Source: Lachnospiraceae bacterium (GTDB taxonomy: Bacteria > Bacillota_A > Clostridia > Lachnospirales > Lachnospiraceae). From it: a stretch of 36,702 nucleotides of DNA. The stretch lies in contig JAETQR010000035.1 of assembly GCA_021770615.1 (NCBI GenBank), positions 1 to 36,702 on the forward strand, written 5' to 3'. Below, one piece after another: positions 1-7,534 of this stretch. The notes below the pieces were generated by a model, which had not been told where the DNA came from, did no database searches, and saw nothing but the letters and a program-made list of their open reading frames with translations. Positions within the stretch are counted from its first letter, which is position 1. Every line of letters begins with the position of its first letter. Made by a program: the position numbers and the translations under genes.

Positions 1-173
1 TACTCATGGTAGCTGTCCTTCTCCCGGTTTCTCCGCCACAGCTTAGAATCCAGTTCGGTAAGGGCCTCCGGATCGACGATCTTTTGTCCCTGAAACAAAA
101 CGCCATTGAAAAAATCCGCAAAGCGTTCATCCTGCGATATGTAGTCATTCCATACGATGTTCTTTTTTCCCAA
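1..173 (-). CDS. Rpn-family recombination-promoting nuclease/putative transposase, N-terminal part (runs off the window)
   Basis: Only the first 57 codons are inside the window. The protein begins MGKKNIVWNDYISQDERFAD and continues with FFNGVLFQGQKIVDPEALTE, which I recognise as the N-terminal leader of the Rpn (PD-(D/E)XK-like) recombination-promoting nuclease / putative transposase family common in Lachnospiraceae. The catalytic region would lie beyond base 1. The start is a TTG at 171-173, supported by a GGAAG ribosome binding site just upstream and a promoter at 194-221; no ATG is available in this frame. Family assignment rests on the N-terminus only, so the role (RecA-independent DNA exchange by nicking) is inferred. 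Confidence 0.6.
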   Translation of the reverse strand, partial: MGKKNIVWNDYISQDERFADFFNGVLFQGQKIVDPEALTELDSKLWRRNREKDSYHE

Positions 174-193
174 ATATCCACTTCCTATTCTTT

Positions 194-221
194 ATTATAC
201 TATGTAATATATAAAAATCAA
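194..221 (-). promoter_or_regulatory. Predicted sigma-A promoter of the Rpn-type gene
   Basis: On the minus strand TTGATT (216-221) is followed after 16 bp by TATAAT (194-199). The predicted transcript start is close to 187, leaving a short leader with GGAAG before the TTG start at 173. Confidence 0.55.
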
Positions 222-440
222 GTATTTTTATAATTTTTATAATTTCTATAAACAGACCCTGTTTTACATTTTGGATTTTTATAAACGCACGAATGTGCTT
301 TCTGAAATATTTTTAGAATATAAATCAACGATAAATGCTTTATATCAAATAGTATACTACAGACAAGACAGTTTGTAAACCGGAAAATAAAAATAATTTC
401 CACTCCGGATCTGCTCCTGATATCTATATTATGGCAACGC

Positions 441-469
441 TTGACATCGCTTCCCATTCTTATTAAAAT
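441..469 (+). promoter_or_regulatory. Predicted sigma-A promoter of the surface protein gene
   Basis: A perfect TTGACA (441-446) is followed after 17 bp by TAAAAT (464-469). Transcription would begin near 476, about 37 bases before the chosen ATG at 513. The rest of the 174-512 gap is A+T-rich and shows no gene. Confidence 0.65.
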
Positions 470-512
470 AATGTAAATAACCATAAAACCATGTGAAATG
501 GGGTATCTGTAT

Positions 513-2333
513 ATGAAAATACCAAAAAAAACTGCCATCGCATTCGCTGCGCTGTTCATCGTGTTAAACAGCTTTCCTGTCTATGCAATGGATACACGGG
601 CATTGCCGGAAAAAACTACGGCATTGTGCGAAGCGCCGGCATTTCGTGCCCAAATACAATATTCTTTCGAGGGCTATATCGTAAAAGGAACCTTTACAGA
701 ATTTACTCCGGATACCAGCCTCGTTCAGCCATTATACTCGCTGGATGGAGAAAACTACCAGATTTGCGGTGAAAATTGGGACTTACACTACCTTGGTACA
801 GAGGATGAAGACACACTGGTAAAACTGCAGAATCAGATCTGCCTTTATCCAAGCTACGAACCACTGAAAAGCTACCTTGCAGAGGAATTGGACTGTTTCT
901 ATCTGAAACTGCGTATTACCAGAGAGAACGGGCATACATATGAAACCCAGCCGGCCGTCATTGACCGCGGCATCCCACAGCCCATTCCGGAGGGGGTAAG
1001 CCCTGGCGCTAAGTTCTCCCCTGCCATGTCTGTCATTGAAACAAGACCATTCAGCTACTATGGCAGATATCAGCTCACCATAAGTGAAAATGCTACAGCA
1101 GAAGAAATATCCGCATATTTACCAGATACGCTTCCATTAAAAGTCGATCTGGAAACAGGAAAAGAACATTTTGCGGATGGTATCGTGAACTGCCCTGTCA
1201 CATGGAAATCTTTATCACTCCCCCGGCTCACTGCCGGAGAAAGCGTGACCACTGCAGATGCCGCCGAGGAAATTGTGATTCCGGAAACCTCTCTGGTTAC
1301 TACCCCGATGGGCATCTTTCAGTTAGACGAACCACTACGCATGGATCAATATGCACCTACAGATGAAATCAGGCTGGTTTTAAACGTCATTTCCGAGGAC
1401 GAGGAGCCTACAGGGGTATTGGCAGAAGAAAATGCCGGGTTGGAAATGTCCTTTCATCTCAAGCCCACTGGTGCCACAGCGATCCGGGCATATACCTTTT
1501 CGGAAGGCAATCCGGAATGGACAGAAATTCCCGATCTTCCATTGCTAAAGGCAGTTACCGCCCAGCCTTCCACCCCAAACAGCGGCTATACCTTAGTACT
1601 TCACAAAACCATGGAGCCATACCGTTCTTACCTGGAAGCACAGGCCTCAGGAGACACCCCCACACCATTCTTCATCGGACTGAAAATAGAAGGTGGTGTT
1701 TACGACGGGAAACAGCTTATCCTAGCATGGCCAGACACCTATGAACTACCTGCTGATCTACCGGATATCTGTGGCTCCGGAGGAAATCATAACAACGCCG
1801 GCACCGGCAATGAAGGCGACAGTACCGAAAGTGGACAGCGGCCGGATCTGCCACATACGGTGGAAACCAAACCACAAACTACCGAGGCACCGGATGATAC
1901 GAAAAACAGTACTGACTCTGACAGCAGGGATGATAGCACCGGCAATGAGAAACACCCTGATATTGTACCAATCCAGGGAAACAAACCAAAAACTACTGCT
2001 AAACCAGACGATACAGAAAATAATACGGACTCCGGTAATAAAAATAACAAAACAGAACGCGGGCCACATCCAAATACAGCACCGGATCCAACCTACAAAC
2101 CGAATACACCGGATCCGACCCACAAACCAAATACACTGGAACCGGACGATACATTCGGTTACGAAATGCCATTAAACCAACAAAATGAGGCATCGGATGC
2201 CTCTCTTTTGCCAGCAACTGTGGCCGTGATCGCAGTCGCCGGCCTGTGTGCCGCCAGTTTCGGCTTTGCTACCGTCTCCGGAAAGATTCCCGGAAAAAAA
2301 CACATACTCCGCAAATATTTCCTTCACAGATAG
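513..2333 (+). CDS. Secreted, C-terminally membrane-anchored surface protein with Pro/Thr/Asp-rich repeat stalk
   Basis: I do not recognise a named family. The ATG at 513 is preferred to the one at 498 because a GGGG ribosome binding site lies 9-10 bases before it and the product then starts with a clean signal peptide (MKIPKKTAIAFAALF..., cleavage near VYA). The 606-residue protein has an extracellular body of about 400 residues, then a low-complexity stalk (about residues 420-555) with two diverged repeats around KPQTTEAPDDTKN and KPKTTAKPDDTEN and a short tandem PDPTYKPNT / PDPTHKPNT. A hydrophobic segment (about 567-588) and a basic tail (KKHILRKYF) end the protein, so it is probably held in the membrane with the body outside; there is no LPxTG motif. 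It faces the kinase gene tail to tail (4 bp apart). Adhesion or sensing is possible but unproven. Confidence 0.7.
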   Translation: MKIPKKTAIAFAALFIVLNSFPVYAMDTRALPEKTTALCEAPAFRAQIQYSFEGYIVKGTFTEFTPDTSLVQPLYSLDGENYQICGENWDLHYLGTEDEDTLVKLQNQICLYPSYEPLKSYLAEELDCFYLKLRITRENGHTYETQPAVIDRGIPQPIPEGVSPGAKFSPAMSVIETRPFSYYGRYQLTISENATAEEISAYLPDTLPLKVDLETGKEHFADGIVNCPVTWKSLSLPRLTAGESVTTADAAEEIVIPETSLVTTPMGIFQLDEPLRMDQYAPTDEIRLVLNVISEDEEPTGVLAEENAGLEMSFHLKPTGATAIRAYTFSEGNPEWTEIPDLPLLKAVTAQPSTPNSGYTLVLHKTMEPYRSYLEAQASGDTPTPFFIGLKIEGGVYDGKQLILAWPDTYELPADLPDICGSGGNHNNAGTGNEGDSTESGQRPDLPHTVETKPQTTEAPDDTKNSTDSDSRDDSTGNEKHPDIVPIQGNKPKTTAKPDDTENNTDSGNKNNKTERGPHPNTAPDPTYKPNTPDPTHKPNTLEPDDTFGYEMPLNQQNEASDASLLPATVAVIAVAGLCAASFGFATVSGKIPGKKHILRKYFLHR

Positions 2334-2337
2334 AACC

Positions 2338-4245
2338 TTAAATGTTCCGGGGAAATTCCATGATAAATTTTGTTCCTCTGCCCACGACAGACCGGACGCT
2401 GATCGTCCCCCCCAGTTCAGTCACAATACTGTGTACAATATACAGCCCCAGTCCTGTACCATTTCCCCGATTATTCTCACCCACATAAAAACGTTTAAAC
2501 ACATGGGGCAGTTCCTCTTCCGGGATGCCACAGCCGCTGTCTTCTACCGTGACACAGATCTTCCCGTCCACAGCCCCGGCTGCTATCGTGATATTTCCGT
2601 TACCCGGCGTTGCCCGGAGCGCATTGTAAATGAGGTTTTCAAAAAGGATATCCAGTTTCTCCGGCTGTGCCATCAAAAACGCATCCTTCTGTGGCGGTTC
2701 TACATAAAAATGCACCGACCGGACTTCCGCTTCCCCATGATAGGTGGCATAAATTTCGTCAAGCAGTTCTTTTAAAGATACCCGAACCCATTCCCCCTCG
2801 ATCCTGTCCAGCGCATTAATGGAAGAAAGCCCCTGAAGACGTCTGGCCATTTCCTGCTGTTTTTCCTCTGCCAGATCGAGATATCCCTGCAATTCTGTAT
2901 CCACTCCCACACCGCTGCTGCGGATGGCCTGGATAAAAGACTGGGTGGCAAATACAGGCGCCTTCAGATCATGTGCCATATCAGAAAAGAATGCCTTGCG
3001 CTCTTCCAGAAGCTGTCTCACTTCCCTTGTACGCTCCTTTACCTGCTCCTCGAGATGATTCGTGAGCGCATCATTTTCCCGCAGGATATGACGATTATGT
3101 GACACCATCATGGCAGCAAATAACAACACCAGCAACAGCCCGCACCATTCAAACTGCCAGAAAAAACGAATTGGCTCGAAGCGGTTGGAGAAAAACAGGT
3201 TAACAAGCATCCCCGCTCCAAACACCACACAACCTGTTAGTGTATAACGGCTTTTCCAGTTTTGTGCGGTCATTCCCCGGACAGCAAAAAAAGCAGCTGT
3301 ACCAAAGATAGAAATATAATAAATATCCGTCAGCCTGCTATGGATAAAAACTGCCCATGGCAGTACCGGAATGAGAATGCCAAGTAAAAGAAGAAAAACG
3401 GGCAGCACGATCAAAACCGCCTTTATGCCCCGCCACCTGCCCAATGTACCGGAAGCCAGAACCGTAAGCTGCACCACACAAAAGCACAGACAATAGAATG
3501 CCAGATTCTGCACCAGGAACCAGTACTGTGCCACGGGCATAGAAAAAAGAAATACGAAATACCGAAACATATACAGGGCATAACAGCAGCACATCCGTCC
3601 AAACCAGCGGCTGAGGTTTCCTCCCTCCCGCCACAAAAACAGCGTGAACGCCGCCAGTGCCAACGGTAGCAGAAAAGCCAGCGCATAGGCAAAACTCTGA
3701 ATATTTTCCACGCGCTGGATCGTCCGATCCGTACCCAATGCCGGAGGAAAATACATCCCACTGTAATATCCTGCTTTTGATGAAGTCTCTACAGTCAGAA
3801 CATGATCGCCCGGTGTCAGTAAAAAGGTGATCCGTCCGTTTCCCATCCCCCGGGCACACTGCTCTCCATCCAAAAAAACCACATACTGCGAATAAAGTTC
3901 CGGAAAATCCACGGATACATTTTTTGAATCACCGTCATAACGCAGTGTCAGCTGATATCGTGCCTCTCCATGAGGCAAAACCGACAGTTCCCCTCTCTGA
4001 AGACTGGAGAACTCGCCGATATAAGTAAGCTTGTCCGTAATGCGTTCATCTGAAAGCAGCCAGCCATCAATAAGAAAAACAGGATTTTCCTGTTCCAGAT
4101 CCTCCCCGTTCAAAGTTATCACGCCGGATCTACCGTATGGAGGCGGCGTCTGGTATTTATTATCCCCATAATAGATCACTGTAAAAAAAACTACCAATAC
4201 AGCCAAAACAACCAGTGGCTGCCACCAGATTTTCTGCTGTTTCAT
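2338..4245 (-). CDS. 7TM receptor (7TMR-DISM-like) sensor histidine kinase
   Basis: The start at 4245 (MKQQKIWW) has an excellent AAAAGGAG site; the upstream in-frame ATG at 4272 lies inside the regulator gene. The 635-residue protein has an N-terminal membrane helix (about 9-26), an extracytoplasmic beta-rich domain (about 30-175), then about seven hydrophobic helices (183-385), a coiled linker, a HisKA domain with phosphoacceptor His425 in DMAHDLKAP, and a HATPase domain with N box ENLIYNALRATP, G1 VEDSGCGIP, F box and G2 GTGLGLYIV. All catalytic boxes look intact. It is read after the double regulator (23 bp gap), so it is the obvious partner. The layout matches 7TMR-DISM kinases, which often sense carbohydrate-type or envelope ligands; the ligand here is unknown. 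Confidence 0.88.
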   Translation of the reverse strand: MKQQKIWWQPLVVLAVLVVFFTVIYYGDNKYQTPPPYGRSGVITLNGEDLEQENPVFLIDGWLLSDERITDKLTYIGEFSSLQRGELSVLPHGEARYQLTLRYDGDSKNVSVDFPELYSQYVVFLDGEQCARGMGNGRITFLLTPGDHVLTVETSSKAGYYSGMYFPPALGTDRTIQRVENIQSFAYALAFLLPLALAAFTLFLWREGGNLSRWFGRMCCCYALYMFRYFVFLFSMPVAQYWFLVQNLAFYCLCFCVVQLTVLASGTLGRWRGIKAVLIVLPVFLLLLGILIPVLPWAVFIHSRLTDIYYISIFGTAAFFAVRGMTAQNWKSRYTLTGCVVFGAGMLVNLFFSNRFEPIRFFWQFEWCGLLLVLLFAAMMVSHNRHILRENDALTNHLEEQVKERTREVRQLLEERKAFFSDMAHDLKAPVFATQSFIQAIRSSGVGVDTELQGYLDLAEEKQQEMARRLQGLSSINALDRIEGEWVRVSLKELLDEIYATYHGEAEVRSVHFYVEPPQKDAFLMAQPEKLDILFENLIYNALRATPGNGNITIAAGAVDGKICVTVEDSGCGIPEEELPHVFKRFYVGENNRGNGTGLGLYIVHSIVTELGGTISVRSVVGRGTKFIMEFPRNI

Positions 4246-4268
4246 ATACTTCTCCTTTTTGTATGGCA

Positions 4269-5726
4269 TCAATGATCTTCCGGGACAAAACGGTATCCCT
4301 GTCCCCAGACTGTCTCAATAAAAAGATGTCCTCCCCACGCCTTTTCCAGTTTCCGCCGAAGTCTGGACATATGCGTCTGCACCATCTGTCCACCATCCCA
4401 CGCCTGGGAACCACAAACCATGTTAAAAATCTCCTGCGGCGTAAAAATATGTTCTGCCTGCTCCGAAATCCGCCACAAAATATCAAACTCAACCGGAGTA
4501 AGAGGCAGCTCATTCCCTTTCATCAATGCCTTATGTTCCGCGAGATCTAAGAGAAGCGAACCATAACATAACTGAGTCCGGTCAGATACAGCCAATTTGA
4601 TATGTGTCTCAATCTTCGCCCAGAAGAGATCGGCCGGAGTATCCTTGGTAATATATTCAATACCGCCAGCGGCAAATCCCTCGATCTGCCTGTCTGGTTC
4701 GGTAACACAGCTTAAAAAAATAACAGGTGTATTCACAGATTTGCGGAGTTCTTCGCAAATGGAAAATCCATCCTCACCGGGAATCATCACGTCTAACAGG
4801 ATACAGTCATAAGGATCACCGGACACCATTTTGACCGCATCCCCTCCATTCTCCGCAATTTGAACGATACAGCCGTGATGTCGCAGAATATCCGCCCAAA
4901 ACGTACGGTCAGAAGGATCATCGTCCACCAACAGGATCCGCCACGGGCCATCAGAGCGCACCTGCTTCCTGGCAAATCCGGGTTCCTGTGCATCCGGTGT
5001 CCGGACGACCATTCCTTCCTGATGCAAAAAATGCATATAGGCATCTTGTATCTCGTCACGCCGCCTTCTGGATACCGGAATATTATGTTCATTCTTTGTC
5101 ACAATACTACTAACGCCAACCGACTGCACATATTTTAAATTGACAAGATAGGAACGATGAGGTTTTATAAATTCCGGTCTTGGTAAAAGTTTTTCCTCAA
5201 TATCCGCCAAAGCTGCCGTCACCTCACGGACCACACCATCTGCCATATGGAAAGACACCGTTTTATTTATGACTTCCACATACTCCAGTCCCGTAAAAGA
5301 TATCATGGCAACACCTTTGCGGTCTTTCAGCACAAATCCCTGTTCTTCCTGCATGAACAGTTCACTCCCCACTCTGTCCAGCAGCGGAAAAAGTGAAGCA
5401 GCGTCTGCAGGTTTGAGTAAATAATAATATGCCCCCACACGATAACTCTCCACAGCAAATTCCGGCGATGAAGATATAAAAATGAGCTTAACATTTTTAT
5501 CCAGTTCTCTCAATTCCTGTGCAGCCTGTACCCCACTTATCCCCGGCATGAGAACATCCAGCAAAATGAGGTCATATTCCCCACCCTTCATATTACACAA
5601 AAAATCAGTACTATTATTAAAAAAACGACAGTCATTGCTCACCCCACGGCTCAACTGATACTCCGTGATCAGCTCCATGAGGTGGGCAAGTTCCTGTTCG
5701 TCGTCATCACAAACTGCTATCCGCAT
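4269..5726 (-). CDS. Double response regulator: REC-LytTR-REC-OmpR-type winged helix
   Basis: One 485-residue chain carries two complete response regulators. Residues 1-120 are a receiver (acidic DDD at 7-9, phosphoacceptor Asp57 in LILLDVLMPG, Lys105). Residues about 140-232 are a LytTR DNA-binding domain (FIKPHRSYLVNLKYV is diagnostic). Residues 262-380 are a second receiver (VDDDPSD, Asp312 in ILLDVMIPGEDG, Lys361), and 385-485 an OmpR/PhoB winged helix ending in ETVWGQGYRF. Both receivers keep their key residues, so both may be phosphorylated. The ATG at 5726 has an AGGGGG site. The gene is first in a two-gene operon with the kinase at 2338-4245. The two DNA-binding domains differ in fold and site type, so the protein could bridge two operator sites. 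Fusion rather than misassembly is supported by an uninterrupted frame through the junction (residues 235-262). Confidence 0.9.
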   Translation of the reverse strand: MRIAVCDDDEQELAHLMELITEYQLSRGVSNDCRFFNNSTDFLCNMKGGEYDLILLDVLMPGISGVQAAQELRELDKNVKLIFISSSPEFAVESYRVGAYYYLLKPADAASLFPLLDRVGSELFMQEEQGFVLKDRKGVAMISFTGLEYVEVINKTVSFHMADGVVREVTAALADIEEKLLPRPEFIKPHRSYLVNLKYVQSVGVSSIVTKNEHNIPVSRRRRDEIQDAYMHFLHQEGMVVRTPDAQEPGFARKQVRSDGPWRILLVDDDPSDRTFWADILRHHGCIVQIAENGGDAVKMVSGDPYDCILLDVMIPGEDGFSICEELRKSVNTPVIFLSCVTEPDRQIEGFAAGGIEYITKDTPADLFWAKIETHIKLAVSDRTQLCYGSLLLDLAEHKALMKGNELPLTPVEFDILWRISEQAEHIFTPQEIFNMVCGSQAWDGGQMVQTHMSRLRRKLEKAWGGHLFIETVWGQGYRFVPEDH

Positions 5727-5788
5727 GATGTACCCCCTGAATCAATTCTTTCACTTCCGTTATAAAAGCCTTTGCGCCACAAACGGTA

Positions 5789-5808
5789 ATAAAAGGTGCA
5801 CCTTTTAT
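5789..5808. promoter_or_regulatory. Perfect 20-bp palindrome, candidate operator of the regulator-kinase operon
   Basis: Bases 5789-5808 read the same on both strands (core AAAAGGTGCACCTTTT). It lies just downstream of the predicted -10 box (5821-5826), around +6 to +25 of the transcript, where a bound repressor or autoregulator would block initiation. Next to it, on the minus strand, 5779-5787 reads ACCGTTTGT, which fits the published LytTR half-site consensus; a clear second half-site was not found. Confidence 0.45.
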
Positions 5809-5820
5809 ACTTATACTATT

Positions 5821-5849
5821 ATCATACGCTAAAATTAGTTTTGTTACAA
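5821..5849 (-). promoter_or_regulatory. Predicted sigma-A promoter of the regulator-kinase operon
   Basis: On the minus strand TTGTAA (5844-5849) and TATGAT (5821-5826) are separated by 17 bp; transcription would start near 5814, giving a leader of about 88 bases that contains the palindrome at 5789-5808. Confidence 0.5.
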
Positions 5850-5907
5850 TAGGATAGCAGAAAATATTTATTTATAGATGTCGTTTCATTCGTTTGGCGT
5901 TATTCCA

Positions 5908-6402
5908 TCACTTCGTCGTCATTTCTACGTCAAGTTCTTCCGCCAGTTTCTTTAATTCTTCCATATACCTGTTGCCCTCTTCATCTGCTTTGTTCATAGT
6001 TTCATTGATCTGCTCCAACTTGTCAGCATCCCCGCTCTCCAACGCCTGTATGAGCTGGTCAACTCCACTCTGGAAATCTTTGAGGGAAGTTACGCATATC
6101 TCATGTACCTTTTTCAACTGCTCCCCCTCCAGCGTCTCTCCGAGGGCTGTCGCCTTGTCAACCGTCTGCTTTGCCAAAGTTGCTGTGTTTGTACGGAGTT
6201 CCTCAAGCATTGTCGCATCATCCTTGTAGTTATCACCGGCCACACTCGCATAACTATCCTTCGCCTTTGACTCCAGTTCTGTTACCTCTTTCTTGGCATC
6301 ACCATTCAAATACTCCAGAAGCTCATCCTGCTCCTTTCCACAACCGGTCATGCACAGTACCACCATAACTGTAACCATCATAACTTGCAACATTTTTTTC
6401 AT
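5908..6402 (-). CDS. Small lipoprotein with helical, coiled-coil-like body
   Basis: The 164-residue product starts with a lipoprotein signal (MKKMLQVMMVTVMVVLCMTG) followed by the lipobox cysteine at residue 21 in MTGCGKE. The mature part is charged and almost wholly helical (many Glu, Lys, Leu, no Cys or Trp), with a heptad-like spacing over residues 40-155. I recognise no family. The ATG at 6402 follows a GAGAGGA site. It stands alone between the regulator operon and yihY and has its own extended -10 promoter (6442-6450). A periplasm-like or membrane-surface role is inferred only from the lipobox. Confidence 0.75.
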   Translation of the reverse strand: MKKMLQVMMVTVMVVLCMTGCGKEQDELLEYLNGDAKKEVTELESKAKDSYASVAGDNYKDDATMLEELRTNTATLAKQTVDKATALGETLEGEQLKKVHEICVTSLKDFQSGVDQLIQALESGDADKLEQINETMNKADEEGNRYMEELKKLAEELDVEMTTK

Positions 6403-6441
6403 TTTAATGATTCCTCTCTTTCTTTAATATGAATTTAATTC

Positions 6442-6450
6442 ATTATATCA
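6442..6450 (-). promoter_or_regulatory. Extended -10 element (TGaTATAAT) of the lipoprotein gene
   Basis: The minus strand reads TGATATAAT here, a full extended -10; there is no good -35 hexamer, as is usual for this promoter type. It lies about 40 bases upstream of the ATG at 6402. Confidence 0.45.
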
Positions 6451-6572
6451 TTTTCCCTGACATTTTTATGGGATTGGCGTGAATGGTAGTTATATGGCGC
6501 GAATGGTAGATTGTACACATTTTACGGCCGGGCCGCCAAAAATTGATTTCCGTGAACTCTGGCTTTTATCCC

Positions 6573-6601
6573 TTGATTTTTTTCCATTTTTTACATATAC
6601 T
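6573..6601 (+). promoter_or_regulatory. Predicted sigma-A promoter of yihY
   Basis: TTGATT (6573-6578), a 17-bp spacer and TATACT (6596-6601) predict a start near 6608. This rules out in-frame start codons further left and supports a start at 6635 or 6665. Confidence 0.5.
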
Positions 6602-6664
6602 ATTACAAGAAACATTAAGTTACATTCGTATGTGATGAAGAATCTGAAATCATGGAGGCGCATT

Positions 6665-7534
6665 TTGAAACGATTTCCATTTATCATCCGGTGGTTTATC
6701 AATAAATTCAGTGAAAATACCCTTTCGATCCACTCTGCACATGTGGTGTTTTTCGTTATGGTATCCTTTTTTCCCTTTGTCATGTTTTTCTTTACATTGC
6801 TAAGATACACTCCTTTGTCAGAAGAAAATGTAGTTCGTTTACTCCAATCTGTCATCCCCGGCGGCTTTAGTGACATTCTGGCCTCCTGGATCAATGAAGC
6901 ATACCAGCAATCTTCCGGAACCATCATCTCGATCACTGTGATCACGACTCTGTGGTCCGGCTCGAAAGGTTTTATGGGGATCACTTATGGCCTTGATAAA
7001 ATATATGGCGCAAAAAACAAGCGAAACTGGCTGTGGAACCGTTTCTCCTCACTGATGTATACGATTGCTTTTGCTATCATTCTTCTCATATCGCTCATTG
7101 TACTCGTATATGGAAACCGGATCCTGCTCGCCATCGATTCTTTTTTGTCGATTGAAACACCTTTATTTATCGGTATTTTTTCCCTGCGCTCCATTCTTGG
7201 ATTTTCCATATTTTTCCTCTTTTTCCTTCTGTTGTATACCTTTGTTCCGGACAGAAAGACAAGAATCCGCAATGAGGCTCCGGGTGCGCTGTTCACATCT
7301 GTACTATGGATCCTGTTCAGTTATATCTTCTCAATCTACATTGATTATTTTACTAACTTTTCTTCTATTTACGGAAGCCTTACTTATATCGTTCTTTTCA
7401 TGCTCTGGATGTATATCTGTATGGACATCTTATTTACCGGTGCTCTTATAAACCGTTTTCTCGCTGACGGAAATACATTTTTTAAAAGAAAGCCAAAAAC
7501 ACATCACTCCCGAAGCTCTGTCCCGTCAAAATAA
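6665..7534 (+). CDS. YihY/virulence factor BrkB family inner-membrane protein
   Basis: The protein has the family's six-helix layout and hallmark segments: SAHVVFFVMVSFFPFVMF near the N-terminus, TTLWSGSKGFMGITYGLDKIY in the middle and EAPGALFTSVLWILFSYIF plus YGSLTYIVLFMLWMYI near the end. The function of the family is not settled (once misnamed RNase BN). I place the start at the TTG at 6665 because GGAGG sits six bases before it (6654-6658) and this gives 289 residues, the usual length, with the family's short basic N-terminus (KRFPFIIRWF). An ATG at 6635 (ten residues longer) is possible but has no ribosome binding site. The last 31 bases overlap the 3' end of the convergent SpoIID-like gene. 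Confidence 0.85.
   Translation: MKRFPFIIRWFINKFSENTLSIHSAHVVFFVMVSFFPFVMFFFTLLRYTPLSEENVVRLLQSVIPGGFSDILASWINEAYQQSSGTIISITVITTLWSGSKGFMGITYGLDKIYGAKNKRNWLWNRFSSLMYTIAFAIILLISLIVLVYGNRILLAIDSFLSIETPLFIGIFSLRSILGFSIFFLFFLLLYTFVPDRKTRIRNEAPGALFTSVLWILFSYIFSIYIDYFTNFSSIYGSLTYIVLFMLWMYICMDILFTGALINRFLADGNTFFKRKPKTHHSRSSVPSK

Noticed and set aside
1741..2175. Open frames on both strands across the repeat stalk of the surface protein
   Set aside because: They arise from the low-complexity Asp/Thr/Pro codons of the real gene and lack start signals.
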